Translations under genes and position numbers: made by a program | In this document: positions 35,238-46,939 of the stretch, in pieces | How positions within the stretch are numbered: the first letter of the stretch is position 1 | Layout of the letters: every line of letters starts with the position of its first letter | Notes under the pieces: model-generated | Databases searched by the model: none | Told to the model about the DNA's origin: nothing | What the model saw: the letters and a program-made list of their open reading frames with translations, nothing else | Assembly (NCBI RefSeq): GCF_004193775.1 | Contig: NC_041004.1 | Span: 35,240,411-35,304,410, forward strand | Reading direction: 5' to 3' | DNA: 64,000 bases | Source: Glycine soja | Lineage: Eukaryota; Streptophyta; Magnoliopsida; Fabales; Fabaceae

Positions 35238-36789
35238 TTGTGGTCTTCTGTTACTACTAAGGGTAGTGATTGGATAATTGATACAGGTGCAACAAATCAT
35301 ATGACTTGTGATAGAAATATGTTTACACGGTTTTCCTCTAATAGTTCTGTTTCAGTCATTATAAACGCTAATGGTGCTTCTTTCCCAATTATGGGTAGTG
35401 GTACAGTATCTATTTCTCCCTTGTTATTCATTTCAAATGTGCTTTTTGTTCCTTCTCTGAATTGTAATCTTCTCTCTGTTAGCCAATTAACCCAGTCCCA
35501 TAATTGTGTTTTCTTGTTCTTTCCTACATATTGTACTCTACAGAATATACATAAAAAGGAGAAGATTAGCAGTGGTAAAAGAAGTGAAGGATTATACTAT
35601 CTTGAAGGTAATTCTCAATATAATATACCAAAGGAAAAGCATTGGCTCACTCTATAAGTGATGAAACACAAGCTAAGAATAAAAGAGATATTTGACAATG
35701 ACATAAGCGATTAGGACATCCATCTTTTAGCTATCTTAAGAGATTATTTCTTTCATTGTTTAACCATTGTCATATCTCTGATTTTAAATGTGAAACTTGT
35801 GTAATGACAAAAAGTCATCGCATTACTTTTCCTATAAATAACAGTAGAGCTAATGCTCCTTTCTCTATTGTTCACTCTGATGTTTGGGGACCTGCCCATC
35901 TTCCCACACATAATGGAATGCGATGGCTCGTGACATTTGTGGATGACTGCACAAGAATAACTTGGTTATACCTTCTTAAACACAAAAGTGATGTGTAAGG
36001 TTTTTCAAGTTTTTCACAAAATGATAAGCACACAATTTAATACTCCAACAAAGATAGTCAAGTCTGATAATGGAGGGGAATACTACAAAAATGAGTTGAC
36101 AAATTTTATGAAATCTGTTTGTATTCTTCATCAAACATCATGTCCTAATTCCCCTCAGCAAAATAGAGTAGCCGAGAGAAAAAATAGACATCTTTTGGAG
36201 GTTACTAGATCACTATTGATTGGCGGTAATATTCCTTCTTACTTATGGGGTGAAGCTTTAAGCTTTGCAGTTTATCTTATTAACAAAGTTCCCTCAAGTG
36301 TGTTAAACTTTAAGAGACCTCTTGATACCCTTTCTCATAATTTCACCCTTAATTTTGTCAATTTACCACCCATATTTTTGGTTGTCATATATGTGCATTT
36401 GCATCCTCACCAGCGAACAAAATTAGAATCTAGAGCAATGAAATGTGTTTTTGTGGGATACAACACCACTCAAAAGGGATATAAGGCCTACCATCCATCT
36501 ACAAAAAAGATTTTTTGTATCAATGGATGTTACATTTCGTTAGCATGAACTATTTTTTCCCTTGAAAGCACCTCATTCTTCACCTCAAAGGGAGGGGGGT
36601 GATTTGGAGGTGCAAAATCATGATAGACTTAATCAAGATATCAGGTTATTTGATGTTATGCCAACAACAACAGATGATGGAATTCAAGATAATGGAGATG
36701 AGAACGTGGAGGATCAAATTCAGAATAATGTAAATGAGAATATGATCGAAGATGATAGTATAATCTCTCCTTCAACCTCAAATTCACTA
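35238..36789 (+). pseudogene. Copia protease-integrase remnant (left half)
   Basis: Pieces in different forward frames: protease WIIDTGATNHMTCD (about 35268), GAG pre-integrase (HKRLGHPSFSYLKRL, about 35700, with stops just before it), the integrase start HSDVWGPAHLPTHNG and WLYLLKHKSDV, then after a frameshift near 35990 the integrase core with SDNGGEYY and SCPNSPQQNRVAERKNRHL. An acidic spacer follows to 36792. Stops and at least two frameshifts break it. Its natural continuation, the reverse transcriptase, lies 11.3 kb away at 48094. Confidence 0.88.
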
Positions 36790-37930
36790 TGATGTGTCAT
36801 TATTTTCTCCTATTTCTTAACCATTTTTGTCACCATTTTAATTACTGATTACCCTTAATTGTCAAATTAATTATGTAGTTTTATCATTTGGGCCTACTGG
36901 ACTAATTTTGTGTTTTTAATTTAATTTCAGGAGAATTATAAGCAATTGGGTTTGAATCCGGAATTGGGCTTGGACTTGAAGAGAGCAGACAATTTTATTT
37001 TATCAAATCTTATCTTATCCAGATTTTATTTCATCTAGATATTATTCCATCTAGATTTTATTTCATCCAATCTTATCTTATCTTATCCAGATTTTATTTC
37101 ATCCAATCTTATCTTATCTTGTCCAGATTTTATTTTATTTATAGGCTTGGATTTAAAACAGATTTGTAAGCTTTGGGGCTGAGGACCTATATAATAGCAC
37201 CAAGGTTTTAGTTTTAGAGAGTTTTTCGATAAAGGAGAATAATTCTAGGATTTTAGAATTTCAGTTTTTATTGTTCATGCGCACTGTTCACATAGAATAA
37301 AATTCGTTTTCTGCAATTTCATTTCTGCTTCAATTTACTATTTCATTTTCTACTGATTAATGGAAGGCTAAGTCTCCAGCATTGTTTTCTCTTGAGGATC
37401 AAGCACATCTCTCTTTGAGGTTTTGTTATTACTATTGAATTCTGATAAGCTTTTCCTCTTCACCAATGACTTTGTATTTGTTGTTATTAATCCATGCATG
37501 CTTAGTGCTTGATTAATTGTCATTGCGCTTAATTTACGTTCTTGCTTAATGATCAATTTCGTTCATGATTAATTGGTGTATGTGTTGCTTAATCACATAA
37601 TGATAGCCTTATGTTAATTTTTGCTTAGTAATTTAATTTAGGGTTGGATTAAGTGGTTAAACTGATTAAGGATAAATTCTCGTAACCTAGGATAAGAGAC
37701 TTGCTTGTGAATCAAGGGGAAAAACATGTTTTAATTATGTTATTTTCTAATTCAAATTTGCTTGCTGTTTAATTTACAAAAACAAACAACCCCCCCCCCC
37801 AATTCGTTACTGTTTTCTTACTATCTGTTATGAATGTTTGGTTGACCATTGCTCGTTGGGAGACGACCTAGGATCACTTCCTAGATACTACATTTTTAAT
37901 GTTTATTTGATTCGGGTACGACCTCGATCA
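36790..37930 (+). repeat. 5' LTR of the gypsy element
   Basis: 1141 bp with a repeated ATCTTATCTTATCCAGATTTTATTTCATC block at about 37000-37140 and a run of 11 C at 37790-37800. The promoter-like stretch GGACCTATATAATAGC lies near 37185. Confidence 0.9.
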
Positions 37931-37934
37931 AATT

Positions 37935-37950
37935 TGGCGCTGTTGCCGGC
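37935..37950 (+). other. Primer-binding site, Asp-tRNA type
   Basis: TGGCGCTGTTGCCGGC starts four bases after the 5' LTR. The usual form in Athila-type elements is TGGCGCCGTTGCCGGG; two positions differ here. Confidence 0.7.
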
Positions 37951-38728
37951 AAGCAGTGGGCCAAAGGTTCATAATAGTGTTTAGCTGTTTTGAGTCTAGC
38001 TTTGTTGTTTAGTGTGTGAGTGTGTGTAGTTTTGTTTTGTGTAGTGTTCTGTTTCGCATTTCAGTCGCGTCCCCTGTTTAGCGCTTCCCTGTTTCAGTTG
38101 CTCACAAAATTGTGACTGATTTTGTGTAATGCTGATTTTTTTTGTGTAATGCTGTGAACAGAGTTTAGCGACTGAACTAGCGACTGATTTTGCAATTTAA
38201 TTGGTGATTTTTGTTTTGATATTTAGAGTTGTTATTTTTGGCTGATTTTTTGTGTGGTAGTTTCTTTTGATCCATATTTTGTGTGAAAAATACCAGGAGC
38301 ACTTGGTGTGGCTGAATTGGAGAGAGACAAAAAAATTTGGGAACTTGTTTTTAGCAAAACTTAAAATGACCATAATTTTTGCTCCTGGTATTAGAATGAC
38401 TATTATTATATATGCATTTGGGGTAGAAGAAAATTTCCGATGCCATGGCAATCGACCAGAGGTCCATTGCCGTTTTAAACTTGAAAAATCAGCCGTTTAC
38501 TAAGTTTTTTTTTTCAAGTATCATTGTCCTATTTTTCTAAACTTTGCTTAGGTAGTTTTCATAGTTAAAATTTGAATTTATGTTTGAAATTTTTTGGGTT
38601 ATCTTTTCATGATTTTAGGGTGTTCCTCACAAATTTTCAGCTCATTTGGATATCGTTTGAGTATAGTTGTAGTTTTACCCCCTTGTTAGGTGCTTGTTGA
38701 GAAACACATTATTCGCTGCATATAGTGC

Positions 38729-41380
38729 ATGACTAGGGGCAATCCAGGTGATTTACAACCCGTTGATCCTGAAATAGATAGAACCTTTCATAGATTAGTT
38801 AGGCATAGTGTGCATCCTGGTCATTCTGTGCATTTTGAGCATTTTGAGCATCCCGATCATTTTGAGCATTCTGTTGTTGGTGATTCTGAATATTCTGATT
38901 TTGAGCATTCGACTGTTAATTTTCACACTAAGAACATGGCTCAACCTCCACCTCGTGAGATGGCTGCACATGATTTCACTTATGAAAGCTTGTGCATTCA
39001 ATATCTTGATGAGGGTGTTCCATATGTTCTCAAGACTGGACTAATACATTTGCTGCCCAAGTTTCATGGTCTTGCAGGTGAAGATCCTCATAAGCATCTT
39101 AAGGAGTTCCATATTGTTTGTTCCACCATGAAGCCCCCTGATGTCCAAGAAGATCATATCTTTCTAAAGGCTTTTCCTCATTCTCTGGAGGGAGTGGCAA
39201 AAGATTGCCTGTACAACCTTGCTCCCAGATCCATCTCCAGCTGGGATGACCTGTTCTTGGAGAAATTCTTCCCTGCATCTAGGACCATTGCCATCAGAAA
39301 AGACATTTCAGACATCAGGCAACTTAGTGGAGAGAATTTGTATGAGTAATGGGAAAGATTCAAGAAATTGTGTGCGAGCTGTCCTCACCACCAGATTTCT
39401 GAGCAACTCCTTCTTCAATATTTTTATGAGGAACTTAGCAACATGGAGAGGAGTATGATTGATGCTGCCAGTGGTGGAGCTCTTGGTGATATGACCCCTA
39501 CTGAGGCTAGGAATTTGATTGAGAAGATGGCTTCCAACTTCCAACAATTAAGTGCAAGAAATGATGCTATTGTCCTTAGAGGAGTTCATGAGGTGGTCAC
39601 CGATTCATCTTCATCTACTGAAAATAAAAAGCTTGAGGGAAAACTTGATGCCTTGGTTAACCTAGTAACTCAGCTTGCCATGAATAAAAAATCTGCACCT
39701 GCTGTAAGAGTCTGTGGTCTATGTTCTTCTGCAGATCACCATACAGATCTTTGTCCTTCTTTGCAGCAATATGGAGTCAATGAGCAACCTGAAGCTTATG
39801 CTGCAAACATTTATAATAGACCCCTTCAGCAGCAAAACCAACAACAACAGACTAATTATGATCTTTCAAGCAACAGATACAATCCAGGTTGGAGGAATCA
39901 TCCAAATCTGAGATGGGCAAGTCCTCCACAACAACAACAGCCTATCCCTCCCTTCCAGAATGTTGCTGGTCCAAGCAAGCCATATGTTCCTCCTCCAATG
40001 CAGCAACAACAAAGACAACAGCCAATTGAGGCCCCTCCTCAACCTTCCTTAGAAGAGTTAGTGAGACAAATGACCATCCAGAATATGCAATTTCAACAAG
40101 AGACAAGAGCCTACATTCAGAGTTTGAAAAATCAGATGGGGCAGATGACTACTCAGTTGAACCAAGCTCAGTCTCAAAATTCTGACAAATTGCTTTCACA
40201 AATTATGCAGAATCTGAAAAATGTGAATGCCATCACCTTGAGGTCTGGCAAGCAATTTGAAGTGCCTCCACCAGTAGCAATACATGCACCTGAACCTATT
40301 AAGCTTCATTCCGCACCTGAAAAAGAGGATGAGATAGTTGTACAAAAGAGAAAGCTTCTTGATCATGAGGGAGCTAACAAAAATATTCATGCAGGTGGAC
40401 CTTCTTCGAGTAGTTCTGACTTACAGCAGCCTCCTATCCTTCTTCCATTCCTACCTAGAGAAATTCTAAACAAAAAAATGGAAGAAGCAGAAAAGGAGAT
40501 CTTGGAGACCTTTAGGAAAGTAGAGGTGAACATACCTCTGCTAGATGTCATCAAGCAGATTCCAAGATATGCCAAGTTTCTAAAGGAGTTGTGCACCCAC
40601 AAAAGGAAGCTCAGAGGCAATGAAAGGATTAGCATGGGCAGAAATGTGTCAGTATTGATAGGTAAATTTGTTCCTCACATTCCTGAGAAATGTAAGGACC
40701 CAGGTACTTTCTGTATACCTTGCATTATTGGGAACAATAAATTTGAGAATGTCATGCTAGATCTAAGAGCATCAGTTAGTGTCATGCTTATATTCATTTT
40801 CAATTCTTTATCTCTTGGACCTTTGCAATCTACAGATGTGGTGATTCATTTGGCAAATAGAAGTGTTGCTTACCCCACAGGTTTCATAGAGGATGTGCTG
40901 GTTCGGGTTGGTGAACTTATTTTTCCTGTTGATTTTTATGTTCTTAATATGGAAGAGGGATTTTCCCATGGTTCAGTTCCAATTATTTTAGGCAGGCCAT
41001 TTACGAAAACAGCCCGAACCAAGATAGATGTTTATGCTGGCAAATTGTCTATGGAATTTGGTGATATTGTTGTTCATTTTAACATTCTTGATGCCATGAA
41101 ACATCCATATGAGGATCATTCTATTTTTTGTGCTGAGAAAATTGATCAGATTGTTGATGATTATGTGTTTGATTTTGATTCTGTTCTTCATGGTAGGAAG
41201 CATCCATTTTTATCTGATCTGCATACTTGTCATTCCTTATGCATTGAATCTGAATCTAAGTTTGAATTTGATCTTGTATCTGATTTTTATGCTGAGAGTG
41301 AATTTGAATTTGAGTCTGGTTCTGATTTTTTGGGTGTTGTACCTCTTGATGTTGATTTTTTTAGAGTTAGAATGCACTAA
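38729..41380 (+). pseudogene. Gypsy gag-protease with one early stop
   Basis: One frame runs from ATG at 38729 to 41380, interrupted only by a TAA at 39347-39349. Gag includes a His-rich start (HSVHFEHFEHPDHFEHS), GLAGEDPHKHLKEFHIVC and, after the stop, the rest of gag and a Gln-rich stretch. A CCHC knuckle (CGLCSSADHHTDLC) lies at about 39710. The NAITLRSGKQFE block that precedes protease in this lineage is at about 40228. The protease core reads LDLRASVSVM, where the family has Asp-Leu-Gly; the Gly next to the active Asp is Arg here. The open length after the stop (670 codons) is striking for a dead element. Confidence 0.88.
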
Positions 41381-41469
41381 CCATGTTGCAGGAAGTACAT
41401 ATACTTTTGACTTTCTTTATGAGGTACAGGCTGAGGAACCTTCTTCTTCTCCTACCCTGGTTCCTTCCA

Positions 41470-43847
41470 CTGTTTAGCCACCACCCACACTAGAGTTGAA
41501 GCCTTTGCTAGCAACCCTCAAATATGCTTACCTGGAGGACAAGGAAAAATTTCCAGTGATCATCTCTGCCTCCCTTCTGCTGAGCAAGAGGAGAAGTTGT
41601 TGCTAGTGCTCAAGAAGCACAAGAAAGCCATTGGATGGACTTTAGCAGACATTCCTCGTATTAGCCCATCTACCTGCATGCATAGGATACTTTTAGAGGA
41701 TGGAGCTAAGCCAGTGAGACAGCCACAACGGTGACTCAACCCCATCATTCTAGATGTGGTGAAAAAGGAGGTGACCAATCTCTTACAAGCTGGAATCATC
41801 TACCCCATTTCTAATAGCCAATGGGTGAGTCCAGTCCAAGTGGTTCCTAAGAAGACAGGCCTCACAGTAATCAAGAATGAGAGGGATGAGCTTATCCCCA
41901 CAAGAGTGCAGAACAGCTGGCGAGTCTGCATTGATTATAGGAGGCTGAACCAAGTAACCAGAAAAGATCATTTTCCCCTATCATTCATTGACCAAATGCT
42001 TGAGTGCTTGGCAGGTAAGTCTCATTATTGTTTTCTTGATGGTTTTTCTGGTTATTTACAAATTCATATTGCTCCAGAGGATCAAGAAAAGACCATATTC
42101 ACCTGTCCCTTTGGCACTTTTGCCTATAGGAGGATGCCCTTTGGCCTATGCAACGCCCCTGGTACCTTCCAGCGGTGTATGCTTAGCATTTTCAGTGATT
42201 TTTTAGAGAGTTGCATAGAGGTGTTTATGGATGATTTTACTATTTATGGATCCTCTTTTGATACATGTTTGGATAGTCTGGATAGAGTTCTTAATAGATG
42301 CATTGAAACTAACCTTATGCTGAATTTTGAAAAATGTCACTTCATGGTAGAACAAGGTATAGTTTTAGGGCATATCATTTCCAGTAGGGGCATAGAGGTA
42401 GACCTTGCAAAAATAGATGTTATCTCACAATTGCCTTACCCCTCTTACGTGTGAGAGGTTCGTTCTTTTCTTGGTCATGCAGGGTTTTATAGGCGCTTTA
42501 TCAAGGATTTTAGCAAAGTGGCCCTTCCACTATCCAATCTACTGCAAAAAGAGGTGGAGTTTGATTTTGATGACCGGTGCAAAGAGGCTTTTGATTGCCT
42601 CAAGCATGCGGTGACTACCACCCCCCTATCATTCAGGCACCTGATTGGACAGCCCCATTTGAGCTAATGTGTGATGCATCCAATTACGCATTGGGGGCTA
42701 TCCTTGCTGAAAAGATTGATAAGCTGCCTCGGGTGATCTACTATGCTTCTAGAACTTTGGATGCTGCTCAATCAAATTACACTACCACAGAGAAGGAACT
42801 ATTAGCGATAGTTTTTGCTCTTGAGAAATTTTGTTCATATTTACTTGGTACTCGTGTTATTGTTTATACTGATCATGCAGCTCTGAAGTACCTGTTGAAG
42901 AAGGCTGGATCAAAGCCTAGATTGATCAGGTGGATGCTCTGAGGTATAGATTTTATGGGGCCTTTCCCTGTCTCTTTTGGTTTTGTTTATATTATCCTTG
43001 CTGTTGATTATGTTTCAAAATGGGTGGAAGCCAAACCCACCAGAACTAACGATGCTATGGTTGTTGTGGATTTTGTTAGATCTAATCTGTTTTGCAGGTT
43101 TGGAGTCCCTAGAGCCATCGTTAGTGATCAAGGCACCCATTTTTGTAATAGATCCATGTATGCCTTGCTCAAAAAGTATGGGGTCGTGCACAGAATTTCC
43201 ACACCTTACCACCCCAAACTAATGGGCAGGCTGAGATTTCAAACAGGGAGATAAAAAGGATCTTAGAGAAGATTGTGCAGCTGAACAGAAAGGATTGGAG
43301 CACCAGGCTGGATGATGCTCTTTGGGCACATAGGACTGCCTACAAAGCATCCATAGGAATGTCTCCTTATCGGGTTGTCTTTGGCAAGGCATGTCATCTT
43401 CCTGTAAAGATAGAGCACAAAGCCTAGTGGGCTGTAAAGACCTGCAACTTCTCTATTGATCAGGCTGGAGAGGAAAGGAAGTTGCAACTATGTGAGCTAG
43501 ATGAGATCCATTTGGAAGTCTACGAGAATTCCAAATTCTACAAGGAGAAGACCAAGAAGTTCCATGACAACTTGATAGCTAAGAAGGACTTCGTGGTTGG
43601 AAAGAAAGTTTTATTGTATAACTTTAGGCTCGGACTCATGAGTGGTAAGTTGAGGTCAAAGTGGATTGGTCCTTTTGTGGTGACTAATGTTTTTCCTTAT
43701 GGTACAGTTGAGATCAAAAGTGAATCCACAGATAAGAGCTTCAAGGTCAATGGACACCGACTGAAACCATTCCTCACAAATCCCTCCTTAGTGGATGTAG
43801 TGGTGGAGGAGACCTCCTTACTTCATCCTACTTCTCTTCCGCCATGA
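41470..43847 (+). pseudogene. Gypsy RT-RNase H-integrase remnant
   Basis: Reverse transcriptase: an N-terminal block ELKPLLATLKYAYLEDKEKF with a frameshift near 41570, a stop at 41732-41734, then a long open part (41756-42454) with SWRVCIDYRRLN, FCTP-equivalent FTCPFGTFAYRRMPFGL and the catalytic FMDDFTIYG. A stop at 42452-42454 and a frameshift near 42605 lead into RNase H ([31 protein letters not shown]). At about 42940 the end of RNase H and the HHCC part of integrase are deleted and the frame jumps into the integrase core (GIDFMGPFPVSFG, DYVSKWVEA, VSDQGTHF). A frameshift near 43215 and a stop at about 43427 precede the C-terminal part (43482-43847, KFYKEKTKKFHDN, VNGHRLKPF). Confidence 0.88.
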
Positions 43848-43849
43848 CT

Positions 43850-44316
43850 TAAGGAGTTTTCTTTTTCTATCTCCTTCTTTACTTTTATTGCACTTGTCCA
43901 AATTTATTGATTGTTTTGATTGCTCCTGATCATATGATTGTGCTACATTGAGGACAATGTGTTGTTTAAGTGTGGGGGGAGATTGTTCTTTAATTTTGTT
44001 GGGTTTTCTAGTTTAATTTTGTTAGGTTTTCTAGGTTAATTTTGCTATTTTGGTTTTATGTTTTGTGTACAACATTGCATGTTTCTCTTTGAATTTTGGG
44101 TTATGTATAGGTAATGGGTAATTGGTTTTGAAATAGGTGTTTCATTGCATTTTGTGAATTGAAATCCTTGTTTTTCTCTGCATGTCAAGTTAGTTTTGAA
44201 AGTTCGAATTAGAAGTGATAGATTTACCCTTGGTGAGAATTTGAGCCATCATCTTCTATTTTATTCGGTGTGTTTTGCCCCCTTGATTGCTTGCACAATA
44301 GCCTTGGCTTGACTCT
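43850..44316. other. Gypsy 3' non-coding region, first part
   Basis: Non-coding sequence after integrase, with TTAAGTGTGGGGGGAGATTG near 43967 (a purine-rich, PPT-like word). It resumes after the solo LTR at 45983. No env-like frame is visible. Confidence 0.5.
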
Positions 44317-45982
44317 TGTTGATACTTCTATAGAAGCAAAGCTTCATGATGAATCAAGAGTGATTCAAAGATGTTTTGATGATAACAAAGATGATGACAA
44401 AGGTGATGATAAAAAGCTCAAAGGTTAATCAAAGAATGAGTTCAAGATGTTCAAGATAGAATCAAGAACACTTCAAGATTCAAGAGGAAAGTTGAATTCA
44501 AGAATCAAGAATCAAGATTCAAGAATCAAGAAAAGGCTATTCAAGAATCAAGAAAAAGCTTTATCAAGATAAGTATGAAATGGTTTTTTCAAAAACTGAG
44601 TAGCACATGGATTTTTCTCAAAACATGTTTACCAAAGAGTTTTTACTCTCTGGTAATCGATTACCAGATTGTTGTAAGCGATTACCAGTAGCAAAATTGT
44701 TTTGAAAAAGTTTTCAAATTGAATTTACAACGTTCCAATTATTTTCAAAAAGCTGTAATCGATTACAATGTTTTGGTAATCGATTACCAGTGCCTTTGAA
44801 CGTTGAAATTCAAATTCAAATGTGAAGAGTCTCATCCTTTCACACAAAAGCTTTGTGTAATCGATTACACTTATTTGGTAATCGATTACCAGTGACTGTT
44901 TCTGATAAATCAAAAGATGTAACTCTTCAAAAGGTTTTTGACTTTTTCAAATTGGTTTTAAGTTTTTCTAAAAGTTATAACTCTTCTAAATGGTCTTCTT
45001 GACTAGACATGAAGAGTCTATAAAAGCAAGGCTTTGTTTTGCATTTTCATTCATTCATTCTATCAATCAATCTTTTCCAATTCATTCTTTACACAAGCAA
45101 GTTTTCCACATTGATTTCTGAGTCTCTTTGAACTTTTTCTTCTTCTTCCTTTTGCCAAAAGCTTTCCAAAGTTTTCTGGTTTTTCCAAACCTTGAAAACT
45201 TGTGCTATTCATCTTTTTCATTCCCCTCTCCCTTTGCCGAAAAGAATTCGCCAAGGACTAACCGCCTGGATTCTTTTTGTGTCTCTCTTCTCCCTTTTCC
45301 AAAAGAACAAAGGACTAACCGCCTGAATTCTTTTGTGTCTCCCTTCTCCCTTGTTAAAGAATTCAAAACGACACAGTCTGAGAATTCTTTTAATTCTTCC
45401 CATTCCCTAATACAAAAGTGTTCAAAGGACTAACCGCCTGAGAATTCTTTTGTATCCCCATTCACAAAGTATCAAAGGTTTAACAGCCTGAGATCTTTGT
45501 CTTAGCACATTGGAGGATACATCCTTTGTGGTACAAGTAGAGGGTACATCTACTTGGGTTTGACTGAGAACAAGAGAGGGTACATCTCTTGTGGATCAGT
45601 TCTAATGGAGGGTACATCAACTAGGGTTTCAAAGAGAACAAGGGAGGGTACATCCCTTGTGGATCTTTGCTTGTAAAAGGATTTTTACAAGGTTGAAAGA
45701 AATCTCAAGGATCGCAGGTCGCTTAGGGACTGGATGTAGGCACGGGTTGTTGCCGAACCAGTATAAAAACTCTTGTGTGTTTGTTTCCTTCTTCCCTACT
45801 CTTTTACTTCCCGCTGTGCATTTAATTTCCGCTTTTACTTTCTGTTAAGTTTCTCTTCTACTCCTTATTCTCTTAACAACTTAGTAAAAGCCTTAGAAGA
45901 GTAATTTTTTAATTAGTAAAGGTTTAGGAATAATTAATTCAACCCCCCCTTCTTAATTATTGTGAGGCCACTCGATCCAACA
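44317..45982 (+). mobile_element. Probable solo LTR inside the gypsy element
   Basis: The block starts TGTTGATACTTCTATAGAAG and ends CACTCGATCCAACA, standard TG...CA LTR ends, and no internal region follows. The flanks (ACTCT / ACTTC) are only a weak target duplication. It contains (TCAAGAATCAAGA)-type repeats at 44455-44575, five TAATCGATTAC palindromes, four AAGGACTAACCGCCTGA-type repeats (45256-45450) and four GAGGGTACATC repeats (45513-45650). A TATAAAAGC box lies at 45019. The element order implies it came last in this nest. Confidence 0.65.
44652..44893. repeat. Cluster of TGGTAATCGATTACCA-type palindromes
   Basis: GGTAATCGATTACCAG occurs at about 44653, 44774 and 44877. TGTAATCGATTACA-type variants are at about 44755 and 44857, with a degenerate copy GTAAGCGATTACCAG at 44675. 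Each is a near-perfect palindrome around ATCGAT. Confidence 0.85.
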
Positions 45983-46203
45983 ACTTCTTGCTTCACATGA
46001 ATGTTAGGAGATGATCTAGGCATTTTGTTCTTATAAGCCTCTAGCCAAATGAGCCTACCTTGAATTAATTCCTTTGATAGCCCTTTTGAGCCTATGTTCC
46101 CTTTTCTTTATTTTGAAGCTCATTACAAGCCTTAAGTGAAAAACCATGATCTCACCCTACCCTTAAGGAATTTTGGAGCTTTGGAATTGTTTTGGGAATA
46201 AGT

Positions 46204-46224
46204 GGGGGGGGGGGGGGGGGGGGG
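46204..46224. repeat. Run of 21 G
   Basis: A homopolymer G tract after GGGAATAAGT, in the gypsy 3' non-coding region at a spot resembling a polypurine-tract word (AAGTGTGGGGG). Exact length may be an assembly artefact. Confidence 0.8.
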
Positions 46225-46939
46225 TATGTTTCATTGGATGATATGTTTTTGTTGGCCATGCTTGATGTATATACATATATTGCCTAATTGTTGCTTTATT
46301 TTTTAATTGCTACTCTTCATGTTCAAAATAAATAAATAAATAAATAAAAACAAAGAAAAAAAATGAAAAAAACAGAAAAAGAATGAAGTTGAATAAATGA
46401 GGTCTTGGTTTGAAGACTTGAATTGGTTTGAGGACTTGGTTGATTTTGTTTTAGGTTTACTCTTTATGCTTAATTTTTAATTTTGGTTTTGGGGTTTACT
46501 ACTTTTTCTTAGTTCTCTACTTGTCCTTGGCCTCATTACAACCTTAAAAGACCTTTTGATCCTCATATGCATGTGTTTGTCAATTTTAGAGTCTTGCCAA
46601 GTCTATGTGGTATTTGTTTTCATGGGTGCTCTGAGAGTAAACAGTAGCCTAGACACTTGAGAGATAGAGTGCATATCTTATGAGGCTTTATCACTTTTCA
46701 TTCTTGAGCTGATTGACTACCTTGCCATGTTTGAGATGCTTGGATGATTTTCATGACTATCTTGATTCTTTAACTCTCTACATGTTGGATGTTGCCCATT
46801 CCTTTCATTCCTTGAGATTCATTGAAAAATATATAATTGTTTTTGTGTTTGTTTGTTTCTCTTTAATGTCTCTGGATTTGTTCCTTGCTTTGCTTTTTAA
46901 TTTTGCCCAGGAGTGCAAAAGGCTAAGTGTGGGAGGATT

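Noticed and set aside
45128..45433. Phe/Ser-rich open frame in the solo LTR
   Set aside because: It follows from pyrimidine-rich short repeats; there is no domain and the opposite strand is equally open.
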